Shown here: piece by piece, positions 26,713 to 35,899 of the stretch | How positions within the stretch are numbered: position 1 is the first letter of the stretch | Layout: each line of letters opens with the position of its first letter | Translations under genes and position numbers: made by a program | Assembly: GCF_028282165.1 (NCBI RefSeq) | Contig: NZ_JANQIM010000024.1 | Coordinates: 62,001-126,000 of the forward strand | Reading direction: 5' to 3' | Length of the DNA: 64,000 bases | Source of the DNA: Winogradskyella sp. | GTDB lineage: Bacteria > Bacteroidota > Bacteroidia > Flavobacteriales > Flavobacteriaceae | Notes under the pieces: model-generated | Told to the model about the DNA's origin: nothing | The model's input: only the letters and a program-made list of their open reading frames with translations | Database searches by the model: none

Positions 26713-27348
26713 TTATTCTTGTGCTGCTTCTGCTGCAGGTGCATCTGCTCCTTCTGTAGTTTCTTCATCATCTTCTTCATCATCATCACCCATCGACATT
26801 GATGCTCTAGATCGTCTTACTTGGCAAACTACAGTATTATCTGGATGTAAGAATTTATAATCCTCATTTTCTAATTCTGTGATGTAAAGCTTGTTGCCTA
26901 TTTTAAGTGGTGTAATATCTACCTCAATAAAATCTGGCAACTTAGAAGGAATCGCTTTTACTCTAAGTTTTCGATAAGGTCTTCTTAACACACCACCATT
27001 TAAAACACCTTTAGAAGTTCCTACAATTTGTATAGGGATTTCCATAGTGATTTCTTTGTTTTCAAAAGTTTGATAGAAATCGATGTGCAAAATTCTATCG
27101 GTTACAGGATGAAACTGAATGTCTTGCATTATAGCATTGTAAGTTTCTCCATTATCTAAGGCAATCACAACTGTATGCGCATTTGGTGTGTATACAAGTT
27201 TAGAGAATACCAACTCTGGTGCAGAGAAATGTAATGGCTTGTCTCCTCCGTATAATACGCAAGGAATCTGACCAGCATTACGTAAGGCTCTTGTTGACGA
27301 TTTGCCCACGCTTTCTCTTTGAGATCCATTGATTGTAATTGATTTCAT
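26713..27348 (-). CDS. rplY: 50S ribosomal protein L25/Ctc
   Basis: 211 residues, the longer Ctc-type L25 with two domains: an N-terminal 5S-rRNA-binding barrel ([21 protein letters not shown]...) and the C-terminal domain (about 95-185). A long acidic, Ala/Glu-rich tail follows, common in this phylum. Its 5-prime leader contains two hairpins (27379-27391 and 27405-27418) downstream of a TAAATTTG -7 motif at 27436-27429, suggesting possible leader control. Confidence 0.95.
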   Translation of the reverse strand: MKSITINGSQRESVGKSSTRALRNAGQIPCVLYGGDKPLHFSAPELVFSKLVYTPNAHTVVIALDNGETYNAIMQDIQFHPVTDRILHIDFYQTFENKEITMEIPIQIVGTSKGVLNGGVLRRPYRKLRVKAIPSKLPDFIEVDITPLKIGNKLYITELENEDYKFLHPDNTVVCQVRRSRASMSMGDDDEEDDEETTEGADAPAAEAAQE

Positions 27349-27514
27349 TTTAGAAATTTTGATTTATATAATTAATTACCTCATTTTGAGGGTTTGTCCT
27401 TCTAAGCTAGTTCTAGCTAAGAGGGCTGCAAATTTAAGCATATAATAGAGAAATACTAGCTTTTTATACTATTTTTATCTTAAAAAGGTAATTAAGCCTT
27501 ATAAGTAGATTAGC

Positions 27515-28456
27515 CTACATCACAAATTTGCTACTAATAGACTGATTGTGATGGACGTTATACATCACCTCGGCAAACAAATTAGCACAGCTTAAGACTC
27601 TCAGCTTATCACTTTTTTGTTTCAACGGAATGGAGTTGGTAACGATGAGTTCTTCGAGTCTGGAATCCTTTAAACGTTCGTAAGCACTGCCAGATAGTAT
27701 AGGGTGAGTACAAATAGCTCTAACACTACGTGCACCACGCTCCATCATTAAGTCTGCTGCTTTTGTTAATGTACCTGCGGTATCTACCATGTCATCTACC
27801 AATACCACATTTTTACCAGTAACATCGCCAATGAGTTCCATGTGCGAAATTACGTTGGCCTTAGCACGTTGCTTATAACAGATAACCACATCACTCTTAA
27901 GCGCTTTTGAATAGGCGTATGCGCGTTTAGAACCACCCATATCAGGTGATGCGACGGTTAAGTTTTCGAGATTTAAGCTTCTCAAGTAAGGTAAAAATAT
28001 GGTTGATGCAAATAAATGGTCTACGGGCTTTTCAAAGAACCCCTGTATTTGATCTGCATGCAAGTCCATAGTAATGATACGCGTTGCACCTGCAGCTTCT
28101 AGCATTTTGGCAATTAGCTTTGCAGCAATAGGAACGCGAGGTTTGTCTTTTCTATCTTGTCGTGCCCAACCAAAATAAGGCATTACTGCTGTAATGTGCC
28201 TAGCTGATGCACGTTTAGCGGCATCGATCATTAACAACATTTCCATTAAATTCTTTGGCCCAGGATGTGTAGAACCTATAATAAAAATACGAGTACCTCT
28301 TATTGATTCTTCGTATGAAGGTTGAAATTCACCATCACTGTAAGTAGATGTAATAACATTGCCTAATTCTACGCCATAGGCAGCAGCAATTTCTTCTGCT
28401 AAATCTTTGCTTTGTGAACATGTAAAAATCTTAGCTTCAGTGGTGTTATTAGGCAT
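27515..28456 (-). CDS. prs: Ribose-phosphate pyrophosphokinase
   Basis: 313 residues. PRPP synthetase motifs are intact: the metal-site motif DLHADQIQGFF and the PRPP loop VLVDDMVDTAGTL. GWARQDRK and SPDMGGSKRA are conserved ATP and ribose-5-phosphate binding elements. It makes PRPP for nucleotide and amino-acid synthesis. A TAAATTTG -7 motif at 28511-28504 likely drives it. It precedes rplY with a 166-base gap that holds the rplY leader. Confidence 0.96.
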   Translation of the reverse strand: MPNNTTEAKIFTCSQSKDLAEEIAAAYGVELGNVITSTYSDGEFQPSYEESIRGTRIFIIGSTHPGPKNLMEMLLMIDAAKRASARHITAVMPYFGWARQDRKDKPRVPIAAKLIAKMLEAAGATRIITMDLHADQIQGFFEKPVDHLFASTIFLPYLRSLNLENLTVASPDMGGSKRAYAYSKALKSDVVICYKQRAKANVISHMELIGDVTGKNVVLVDDMVDTAGTLTKAADLMMERGARSVRAICTHPILSGSAYERLKDSRLEELIVTNSIPLKQKSDKLRVLSCANLFAEVMYNVHHNQSISSKFVM

Positions 28457-28555
28457 TTGAGTAAGTAATTAAAAGAGTTGTTAGTCGAGTTATTAGCTTG
28501 GCTCAAATTTAGGAAAATTATTTGCTCATTAAAGGATAATCCCCTCTATTTTTAG

Positions 28556-28585
28556 TTGGTTGACGAAAAATATTTTATATTTTTG
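28556..28585 (+). promoter_or_regulatory. Promoter of tRNA-Leu
   Basis: TTG (28556-28558), a 19-base spacer and TATTTTTG (28578-28585), 28 bases before the mature tRNA 5-prime end. Confidence 0.6.
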
Positions 28586-28612
28586 CTTCCCATTTGTATT
28601 AGGAACTAATTT

Positions 28613-28694
28613 GCTCAAGTGGCGGAATTGGTAGACGCGCTGGATTCAAAATCCAGTTTCTTCGGAAGTGTGGGTTCGATTCCCACCTTGAGTA
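28613..28694 (+). tRNA. tRNA-Leu (anticodon CAA)
   Basis: A full class II cloverleaf. The acceptor stem GCTCAAG pairs with CTTGAGT (one G-U pair). The anticodon arm is CTGGA-TTCAAAA-TCCAG with CAA in the loop. There is a long variable arm, and the T-arm is GTGGG-TTCGATT-CCCAC. The CCA end is not encoded. Confidence 0.97.
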
Positions 28695-28695
28695 C

Positions 28696-28731
28696 AAAAC
28701 TTCCAATGTCTTTGAACATTGGAAGTTTTTT
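28696..28731 (+). terminator. Terminator of tRNA-Leu
   Basis: A 14-base perfect stem (28696-28709 with 28716-28729) followed by a T-run, starting two bases after the tRNA. Confidence 0.85.
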
Positions 28732-28816
28732 ATTTTAAGTATCTTATAATAAAAACATAAATGTAGCCTTTAGAATTATCTAGTTTATTATATTGGTAGC
28801 TCAGCCTGTCAATACT

Positions 28817-29965
28817 ATGAAAAGTCGATTTTTACTTTTTATTTCCTTGTTGTTCACCCAGCTCGCCTTAGGCCAAAAGTTTCAGGATACGATTCCCTTT
28901 CGAAATGATTTAGGCTTAATTATAATTCCAATCTCATTTAACGGTGTAGAAAAACAATTTGCTTTTGATACTGGCGCAGAGTATTCCGTTGCTTACGACT
29001 GGGCAAAAGATGAGTTAAAAAGAACCAATAAAATTATTAGTGTAGTATCTTCTAGTGGCTTACGAAGTAAAATGCGTTTTTACAAAAGCGGCAATATCAG
29101 CATAGGAAGTAGAAAAATTACAGGACACCGCATATTAAATACGGCTGAGAACGATATTTTTTCTTGCCATAAAGTAGATGGTATTTTGGGTGTGGATATT
29201 ATTAAGGAACTCAATTGGAAAATTGATTTTAAGCAGAAAATATTGATCATGTACCCTTCAAATCACATTCCAAATGAAGTTAATTCAATGCACCAATTAG
29301 ACTTTGTTTTTACTAACAACCATCCTTATATGTATTTAAAGCGCAAAAAGAGTCGTTTAAGGTTTTTGTTAGATACTGGTGCAGGTAAATCGTCTAACAT
29401 ATCGCAAAAAGATTATAATTTGACCACTATTGATAGTTTTCCACATATTGAAGTACATTCAGGTAGTTTTGATGTTAATGGGGTATTTACCACCACGACA
29501 CCAAGAGTGTTTCAGTTTCCAGAAAGTACATCTAAAGACGTTACATTATCTCCAGTCATTTATTACAATAATCTAAAATCTTCAAAAATTGGAAACTATT
29601 TGTGGGGTGAATTATCGCTTTTTTTGAGCTTAAAAAAGAATAAGCTCTATGTGTCATCTTCCCATATCAAACAGGATTATGATTACCATTCTTGTTACGT
29701 TTCTTATTACAATGGTGCAATTAGAATTATTAGTATTGTAAAAGGAAGTGACGTCTGGAATTTAGGTGCGAGACAAGGGGATGAAATAGTACTATATAAC
29801 GAGAAGAAATTCACTGATTTTTGTACTTTAAATAAATACCAACGCCAATTGATTAAATTAGGTGAACCAATTACTATACAGTTAAAAAGTGGTGAAACAG
29901 TGACTATTTCTAAGAAAAATTCTTTTCAGGAGAACCATAGCCCTACGTCCAATAATCGACATTGA
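28817..29965 (+). CDS. Exported two-lobe retropepsin-like aspartyl protease with PDZ domain
   Basis: 382 residues counted from ATG 28817, which opens a signal peptide ending near LALGQ (an in-frame TTG at 28793 would add eight residues). Two Asp-protease lobes are present, with FDTGA at residues 51-54 and LDTGA at 186-189. A PDZ-like domain follows at about 300-370. The double-lobe layout is that of Bacteroidota aspartyl protease family proteins. It probably acts in the periplasm or at the surface on protein substrates. It sits between the tRNA-Leu gene and the uronate locus and is not obviously linked to either. Confidence 0.8.
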   Translation: MKSRFLLFISLLFTQLALGQKFQDTIPFRNDLGLIIIPISFNGVEKQFAFDTGAEYSVAYDWAKDELKRTNKIISVVSSSGLRSKMRFYKSGNISIGSRKITGHRILNTAENDIFSCHKVDGILGVDIIKELNWKIDFKQKILIMYPSNHIPNEVNSMHQLDFVFTNNHPYMYLKRKKSRLRFLLDTGAGKSSNISQKDYNLTTIDSFPHIEVHSGSFDVNGVFTTTTPRVFQFPESTSKDVTLSPVIYYNNLKSSKIGNYLWGELSLFLSLKKNKLYVSSSHIKQDYDYHSCYVSYYNGAIRIISIVKGSDVWNLGARQGDEIVLYNEKKFTDFCTLNKYQRQLIKLGEPITIQLKSGETVTISKKNSFQENHSPTSNNRH

Positions 29966-30282
29966 ATTGTACGACGTATTGCTTTAAACAGTCATCGTAT
30001 TATTTGAGAACTTGGGTTCGATTTCTACTGTTAGTGCAGATAAATTAAAATCAAGCAAAAATAGTAGCCTTACTTTTTCTTTCCGCAATTTTCTCATTTT
30101 AAGGTTAACCTCAGTGGAAATTACAAAAGATGAATATCACGTTTAGCACTATTTCAATTTAAGAAGCAATTCATAGCTAGTCTTAAAGATGAATTATAAA
30201 TGGCATAATCGCGAATTTCGAATTCTAAACAAATGAACAGGTTCTATCGCTGAATGAACAAACGGTTGTGCTTCTTATTGGG
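29966..30282. other. Intergenic gap with a degenerate tRNA 3-prime end
   Basis: No gene is visible. Positions 30013-30038 match the 3-prime end of tRNA-Leu at 20 of 26 aligned bases, including 11 identical bases over the T-loop (TGGGTTCGATT). The left edge of the uronate locus lies directly after. The match is short and T-loops are conserved among tRNAs. Confidence 0.35.
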
Positions 30283-31749
30283 CTAGATTTTGATAAAATC
30301 CTCCGGAAAAACACGAATTTTAATATCCCAGAATAATGGTAATAAGATGTAAATCAGTATTGTGGCAATAACTATGGAAATAATATTCATCCAAAACCCT
30401 ACACGTATCATTTGTGGAATACTTAAAAAACCAGAACTAAATACAACCGCATTTGGGGGCGTGGCTACAGGAAGCATAAAAGCACACGACGCCGCAATAG
30501 TAGCAGATACCATTAATATGTAGGGATGGACATCAATAGATAGAGCCAATGCGCCTAGTACTGGCATTAACATAGCCGCAGTGGCTACATTACTTGTTAT
30601 TTCTGTTAAAAAATTAACCACACTGATAATAGCAAGTATCAATAAAAGTACGGGTAAAATGCCAAATACAATCAATTGCTCTCCAATCCAAGAAGCCAGT
30701 CCACTTGATTGAAATCCTGCTGCCAAAGCCAGACCACCACCAAAAAGTAATAATATACCCCAGGGGATAGTTTCTGCTGTACGCCAGTCTATAAGACCTA
30801 TTCGACCTGATTTATTAGCAGAGGGGATTACAAAGAGAACTATTGCCCCTAAAATAGCTATAAGCGCATCGCTTGTGCCTCCAATAATAGGTTCAACAAG
30901 ATATTTTCTGGTTATCCACAGAAATGCAGTACTGACAAAAACAACCAGAACCATTCGTTCTTGATATTTCATAGGCCCAAGACCCTTGATCTGTTTTCTT
31001 ATAGTGTTCTTTCCTCCAGATATACTGGCAGCTTTGGTTTTGTAGGCAATTTTAGTGAGATATAACCAGCCAATTGAAAGCATGGCAATTGAAAACGGCA
31101 AACCAATTGACATCCATTGTGTAAAAGTGATGGTCACACCATAGTTCTGCTCAATATAGCCTGCAAATATTGGGTTAGTCGGAGTACCAATAAGTGTTGC
31201 CGTACCACCAATAGAACAGCCATAGGCAATGGCAAGCATTAAGGAACGGCTCATTTTAGCTTGAGATAAGCCTTTAATATTCAATTGGCTTACGACCGAT
31301 AATCCTATTGGCAAAACCATAACAGCTGTTGCTGTATTGGATATCCACATACTTAGGAATGCTGTGGCAATCATAAAGCCTAGTATAACCCTATTCCAAT
31401 CCGTACCAACCTTGTTGATGATGTTAAGGGCAATCCGCTTGTGAAGATTAGATTTTTCAATCGCTACCGCAATGATAAAACCGCCTAGAAAAAGAAAAAT
31501 CATCTTGTTAGAAAATGAGTTGCCAACTGCATCAATAGTCATGACACCTGTCAATGGAAAAAGTACCAAGGGTAATAAGGCTGTTGCCGAAATGGGTATA
31601 GCTTCTGTAATCCACCAAACAGAGATCCATAAAGCGCAAGCTAGTGTGGCATTAGCTTCCTTTGATAGTCCATCTGGTTGGAAGAACAGTAAAACCAGAA
31701 TGAACAAAAGGGGACCGGTTATCAACCCAAAAAATTGAATCCTATTCAT
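30283..31749 (-). CDS. DASS/SLC13-family Na+-coupled anion symporter
   Basis: 488 residues with about 12 hydrophobic segments. Both Na+/substrate signatures are present: SNTATAVM at about residues 137-144 and SNVATAAM at about 383-390. DASS proteins import di- or tricarboxylates, and some carry sulfate. Placement as last gene of lacI-uxaC-uxaB suggests it imports an anionic sugar such as a uronate or aldarate (inference). ATG start, inner membrane, 106 bases after uxaB. Confidence 0.85.
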   Translation of the reverse strand: MNRIQFFGLITGPLLFILVLLFFQPDGLSKEANATLACALWISVWWITEAIPISATALLPLVLFPLTGVMTIDAVGNSFSNKMIFLFLGGFIIAVAIEKSNLHKRIALNIINKVGTDWNRVILGFMIATAFLSMWISNTATAVMVLPIGLSVVSQLNIKGLSQAKMSRSLMLAIAYGCSIGGTATLIGTPTNPIFAGYIEQNYGVTITFTQWMSIGLPFSIAMLSIGWLYLTKIAYKTKAASISGGKNTIRKQIKGLGPMKYQERMVLVVFVSTAFLWITRKYLVEPIIGGTSDALIAILGAIVLFVIPSANKSGRIGLIDWRTAETIPWGILLLFGGGLALAAGFQSSGLASWIGEQLIVFGILPVLLLILAIISVVNFLTEITSNVATAAMLMPVLGALALSIDVHPYILMVSATIAASCAFMLPVATPPNAVVFSSGFLSIPQMIRVGFWMNIISIVIATILIYILLPLFWDIKIRVFPEDFIKI

Positions 31750-31855
31750 TCGTCTAAATCTAGTTGACCCATTTATTTTTGATTAAAAATTCGCTCTAAC
31801 CTTGAGGCGTGGTTCTTAAGCCAAGTTTCAAAACAAACCCTTAGTTTATTTCATG

Positions 31856-33235
31856 TTACATCTCTTTCGCAGTATTTAATCGCTCAAGTATAGCTGCTAT
31901 TTCGTCTTTTAAGTCTTTTATTAAACACAGGTTTTCTCCCCAAAGAATTTTATTTCCTAGTAATATACTCAACGTGGTCTCAAGGTTATTTTGTGACCAA
32001 GCCTTTCTGAAAATATCCAGAACTCTAGGGTCATCTTTAAGTTCAAATCCCGATGGGGAATGACTGTCTCGATAAAGCAAAAATAAATGCGCTAGTACTT
32101 CTGTAATATAATGCGGAAGACTACCTTTAATACTGAGATAATCCTTTAATGTAGGAAGTAATCTACTTCTGAATTTAGAAATAGAGTTCAGTTGAATGGC
32201 GCTTAGTTGATGTTTTAAGAACGGATTTTTGAACCGGTCGTAAACCTTGTCTTTAAAGTCGTTGGAATCATTATGGTTACGGGATAAAGTTGGTAGTATC
32301 TCATCGTTCAACATATTTTCCAAAAATGCGCTCAGCAATTTGTGATGCATAAACTCATCAACAGTTTTAATGCCATTAACCATGCCTAATGCAACCATAG
32401 CCGTATGAGCACCGTTAAGGATACGAACCTTGATGTCCTTGTAGGGTTTAATATTCTCAACAAATTGAACATTGAGCTTGGTTTTGTGAACCGGCAAAAC
32501 TTTATTTATTCCGCCCTTTTTTTCAATGGCCCAAAAATGAAAGGGTTCGCATTCTACCAGCAGTTCATCTTGAAAATCAATTCTCTTATGAAATGTTTCT
32601 GGTATTCTAGGATAACCCGATACAATACGGTCAACAAGGGTATTACAAAACACAATGGATTTGCCGATCCATTCAATAAACTCCAAGGATAATTTCCACA
32701 ACTCACAATATTTTAGAACGAAGCTTTTCAAGGTATCTGCGTTTTTATCAATCAATTCACAAGTCAGTACAAAAATGTGCTCTTCAAGATGCCCCAAATG
32801 TTGAAATCTATGAAATAACAATGCCGTTAGGCGGCTTGGAAATGTCTGAGGTGTGCTAATATCAGTGTCCTCATTTTTGAATATGATACCAGCTTCGGTG
32901 GTATTGGAAATTATAAATTTTAATTGAGGGTCAAGAGCCAGCTTCAAGAATTTGTTGTACTCCTTTACTGCATTCGTAAGCCCTGTTACGGCATTAATCT
33001 TGGTGATTCGGTCAATAATGCTGTTATTTTCAATGCCTCTTTCTATGACATGATATTTAAAGTCTTGGTCAATCAGCTGTTGGGATTTTATCGTATCGAA
33101 GGTTTCGACAATCTCAATACAACCGTTAAAATCAGTTTCCTCGTTCAAAATTTCTATCATCCATGTAGAAAAACCTCTTAAAAAATTACCCTTACCAAAT
33201 TGAATGATTTTTACCGGAAGCTTGTGTTTTGACAT
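31856..33235 (-). CDS. uxaB: Tagaturonate reductase
   Basis: 459 residues of the long-chain mannitol dehydrogenase family. An N-terminal NAD(P) site is at KIIQFGKGNFLRGF (9-22). The centre has the family's LVDRI and LNGAHTAMVALG segments. It reduces D-tagaturonate to D-altronate in the galacturonate branch. Given the absence of a UxuB homologue, it may also act on fructuronate, although a separate SDR beside uxuA is the better candidate. Follows uxaC by 15 bases. ATG start, cytoplasmic. Confidence 0.9.
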   Translation of the reverse strand: MSKHKLPVKIIQFGKGNFLRGFSTWMIEILNEETDFNGCIEIVETFDTIKSQQLIDQDFKYHVIERGIENNSIIDRITKINAVTGLTNAVKEYNKFLKLALDPQLKFIISNTTEAGIIFKNEDTDISTPQTFPSRLTALLFHRFQHLGHLEEHIFVLTCELIDKNADTLKSFVLKYCELWKLSLEFIEWIGKSIVFCNTLVDRIVSGYPRIPETFHKRIDFQDELLVECEPFHFWAIEKKGGINKVLPVHKTKLNVQFVENIKPYKDIKVRILNGAHTAMVALGMVNGIKTVDEFMHHKLLSAFLENMLNDEILPTLSRNHNDSNDFKDKVYDRFKNPFLKHQLSAIQLNSISKFRSRLLPTLKDYLSIKGSLPHYITEVLAHLFLLYRDSHSPSGFELKDDPRVLDIFRKAWSQNNLETTLSILLGNKILWGENLCLIKDLKDEIAAILERLNTAKEM

Positions 33236-33250
33236 AAAAGCAATGGGTTT

Positions 33251-34651
33251 TTAGAAATCAAAATAGTTTTTAGCGTTGTAATAACATATATCGCCTACTA
33301 GTTTCCCTAACCATTTTTCATCCCAAGGAAGGAGACCATTTTTAACATCTTCTCCTATTAAATTGCAGAGAATTCTACGAAAGTATTCGTGTCTTGGAAA
33401 GCTCAATAGACTTCTAGAATCTGTAAGCATGCCCACAAAACAGCTCAACAATCCTAAATTAGATAGCGTATTAAGTTGTTTTTCTATGCCATCCTTTTGG
33501 TCCAAAAACCACCAGGCGCTTCCAAATTGTACCTTGCCTTTAATACTCCCACCATTGAAATTACCTGTCATTGTGGCAAAAACCTCATTGTCGGCAGGGT
33601 TAAGATTGTAGACAATAGTTTTTGCAAGTTGGTTGGTCGATTCCAAATGGTCAAAGAACCTAGCCATCATTTCGGCTTGGCTAAAATCTCCAATCGAGTC
33701 AAAACCAGTATCAGGACCAAGCTTACTCAACATGCGATGGTTGGTATTCCTTAAACCTCCCAAATGAAACTGCTGAACCCATCCATGGTCACAATAAGCT
33801 CTACATAAGAATGTAAGCAGTTTAAATCTGAAGAACTCTCCCTCTTCAGGATTTACTTGTTCTCCCTCCAATGCTTTTGAGAAAATCTTACCTTCATTTA
33901 AATGGTTGTTTTCAACGAAAACTAATGATTCAAGACCGTGGTCAGACAAGCGACAACCATTTTGATGAAAGAATTCAATTCTATTTAATAGGGCACTAAG
34001 TAAGCTGTCGTAATCTTCGATAGTTAAGCCACAGGCTGATTCTAATTTTTTAATATAAGACTTATATTGTTCAACATTGGATAAATTATAAGCCTTGTCG
34101 GGTCTAAAAGTTGGTAAAACCTTAATATTACTTTTTGCCTTACCAAGTTCCTGATGCGCAGTTAATGAATCTGTTGGATCATCTGTTGTACAAACTGATT
34201 CTACATTCATCTGTTGTAATAAGCCCATTGCAGAATACTCATTTAATGCCAATAGATGGTTCGTTTCACTGTAGATATCGTCCGACGATTTTGAATCTAA
34301 TAAGGAGTCAATGTTAAAATAGCGTAACAACTCCAAATGTGTCCAGTGATACAGAGGGTTACGCATAGTGTAGGGTACACACTCGGCCCATTTTTCAAAT
34401 TTTTTTTTATCCGAGCCACCACCAGTAATATATTTCTCCTCTATACCTAGGGTACGCATGGCGCGCCATTTGTAATGGTCACCATATAGCCATACTTGCG
34501 TGATATTAGAGAATTGCTTGTTTTTGGCCAGTTCTTCTGGGATAAGGTGGTTATGATAATCTATAATGGATAATAATTTTGCATAGTCGTGAAACAATTT
34601 TTGGGCATAATTGTTTTGCAATAAAAAATTATCCGTAATGAATGTTTTCAT
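33251..34651 (-). CDS. uxaC: Glucuronate (uronate) isomerase
   Basis: 466 residues, the normal size of UxaC, an amidohydrolase-fold enzyme interconverting D-glucuronate/D-fructuronate and D-galacturonate/D-tagaturonate. The N-terminal metal motif DYHNHL is at 31-36. TTDDPTD, RPDKAYN and DYSQ-type metal-site motifs follow in order. ATG at 34651, three bases after the lacI stop. It opens both branches of the Ashwell pathway encoded here. Confidence 0.95.
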   Translation of the reverse strand: MKTFITDNFLLQNNYAQKLFHDYAKLLSIIDYHNHLIPEELAKNKQFSNITQVWLYGDHYKWRAMRTLGIEEKYITGGGSDKKKFEKWAECVPYTMRNPLYHWTHLELLRYFNIDSLLDSKSSDDIYSETNHLLALNEYSAMGLLQQMNVESVCTTDDPTDSLTAHQELGKAKSNIKVLPTFRPDKAYNLSNVEQYKSYIKKLESACGLTIEDYDSLLSALLNRIEFFHQNGCRLSDHGLESLVFVENNHLNEGKIFSKALEGEQVNPEEGEFFRFKLLTFLCRAYCDHGWVQQFHLGGLRNTNHRMLSKLGPDTGFDSIGDFSQAEMMARFFDHLESTNQLAKTIVYNLNPADNEVFATMTGNFNGGSIKGKVQFGSAWWFLDQKDGIEKQLNTLSNLGLLSCFVGMLTDSRSLLSFPRHEYFRRILCNLIGEDVKNGLLPWDEKWLGKLVGDICYYNAKNYFDF

Positions 34652-34654
34652 TTT

Positions 34655-35686
34655 TTACTTTAATTTTAAATTGAGCCGGTTGGAGCTCTTTCTAATAATC
34701 AGTTGCGGTTGCAGCATAGTTTTATAAGTTGTAGATAGGTCTAAATCTGATTCTATTTGTTTAAAGAATAAATCTGCAGCTGCTCTACCCATATCTTCAG
34801 GGAATTGATCGACTGTACTTAGGGCCGGTTCAACAAATTCTGTAAATGGCTCATTAGAAAAACCTACGACACACACATCTTCAGGAATAGATTTACCTTT
34901 ACTCTTTAAAGCTTGAATTGCACCTAAAGCAGCATAATCAGAGGCACTGAAAATACCATCGTATGGTTCATTTACTAAAAAGTTACTTACAGCATTAATG
35001 CCATCTTCCACTTGAAGGTCACATCGAATCATTAAGTTATTATCCACCGCTATACCATGGTCACTCAAGGCATCTAGATATCCTCTTTGCCTTTCCTTGT
35101 AAATGTTGCTTACTTGATGGCTTGTTAGATGAACTATCCGTTTACATTCCTGTTTAATAAGATGTTCAGTAGCCATGTATCCACCCAAATAATCATCAAT
35201 AACAGCCTTACTGGCGTCAATTGACGTTGTGGTCCGGTCAAATAATACAATGGGAATACCCTGCTTTTGAGCTTCAAGATAGTGGTCAAATTCGGTAGTA
35301 TTTTTACCTAAAGAACAAAAAATTCCAGCAACTCGTGCATTTAAGAATGCTTTAATGACGTCACGTTCACGATTAATATCTTCATTTGATTGAGCGACAA
35401 TAACACTGTAGCCTTTATCTAAGGCAATTTCTTCAACCCCTCTAATAACACTAGAAAAAAATGCACGGTCTATCCTTGGAACCACGAGACCTAGGAGTTG
35501 GGTAGTTCCCTTACGTAACGCACTAGCGACAAAGTTGGGACGATAGTTGATTTCGTCTGCAACGCGCTGTACTGCTTTTTTTGTACTAACACTTATTCTG
35601 GGATGATCGTTTAAAGCTCTGGAAACAGTTGATGGCGTTATATCCAATTTTGCTGCTATGTCCTGTATGGTCGGTTTTCTTTTCAA
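34655..35686 (-). CDS. LacI-family transcriptional repressor of the uronate locus
   Basis: About 343 residues. The helix-turn-helix (residues 5-25, TIQDIAAKLDITPSTVSRAL) and hinge helix YRPNFVASALR precede a periplasmic-binding-protein-like core that would bind a pathway intermediate. The start is a TTG. TTG 35686 (giving MKRKPT) fits the family better than an upstream TTG at 35710. The 14-base palindromes close to TGCAAACGTTTGCA in the promoters of the locus are typical of LacI-family sites, so it probably represses them and itself. The inducer is unknown; a 2-keto-3-deoxy sugar or a uronate would be expected. Confidence 0.88.
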   Translation of the reverse strand: MKRKPTIQDIAAKLDITPSTVSRALNDHPRISVSTKKAVQRVADEINYRPNFVASALRKGTTQLLGLVVPRIDRAFFSSVIRGVEEIALDKGYSVIVAQSNEDINRERDVIKAFLNARVAGIFCSLGKNTTEFDHYLEAQKQGIPIVLFDRTTTSIDASKAVIDDYLGGYMATEHLIKQECKRIVHLTSHQVSNIYKERQRGYLDALSDHGIAVDNNLMIRCDLQVEDGINAVSNFLVNEPYDGIFSASDYAALGAIQALKSKGKSIPEDVCVVGFSNEPFTEFVEPALSTVDQFPEDMGRAAADLFFKQIESDLDLSTTYKTMLQPQLIIRKSSNRLNLKLK

Positions 35687-35716
35687 GATATTGTTTTTAA
35701 AAGTGCGCAATTTTTG

Positions 35717-35730
35717 CGTAATCGTATGCG
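35717..35730. promoter_or_regulatory. Weak candidate LacI operator upstream of lacI
   Basis: CGTAATCGTATGCG matches the TGCAAACGTTTGCA consensus at 9 of 14 positions around the central CG, within a partly symmetric TTGCG...CGCAA stretch (35714-35733). Confidence 0.35.
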
Positions 35731-35868
35731 CAAATATAAATAATTTTGATGATTAAGCATTTCATTCATTACATTCTTTAGGTAATTATGAATTTATTGG
35801 TCTTTTCAATATGATAAAAGCAATATAATTAGTTTAAATTTTGTGATTTGATAATTTATTTGTAATTA

Positions 35869-35882
35869 TGCAAACGTTTGCA
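35869..35882. promoter_or_regulatory. LacI-type operator before the TonB receptor
   Basis: TGCAAACGTTTGCA is a perfect 14-base palindrome, 17 bases upstream of the receptor ATG. It is the best copy of the motif in the locus and lies in the lacI/receptor divergent gap. Confidence 0.75.
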
Positions 35883-35899
35883 CTGTAAAATTATTTACT

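Noticed and set aside
28793..28810. GGTAGCTCAGCCTG, resembling a tRNA D-arm, just before the aspartyl protease gene
   Set aside because: No matching acceptor or anticodon arm nearby; the similarity is short and probably accidental.
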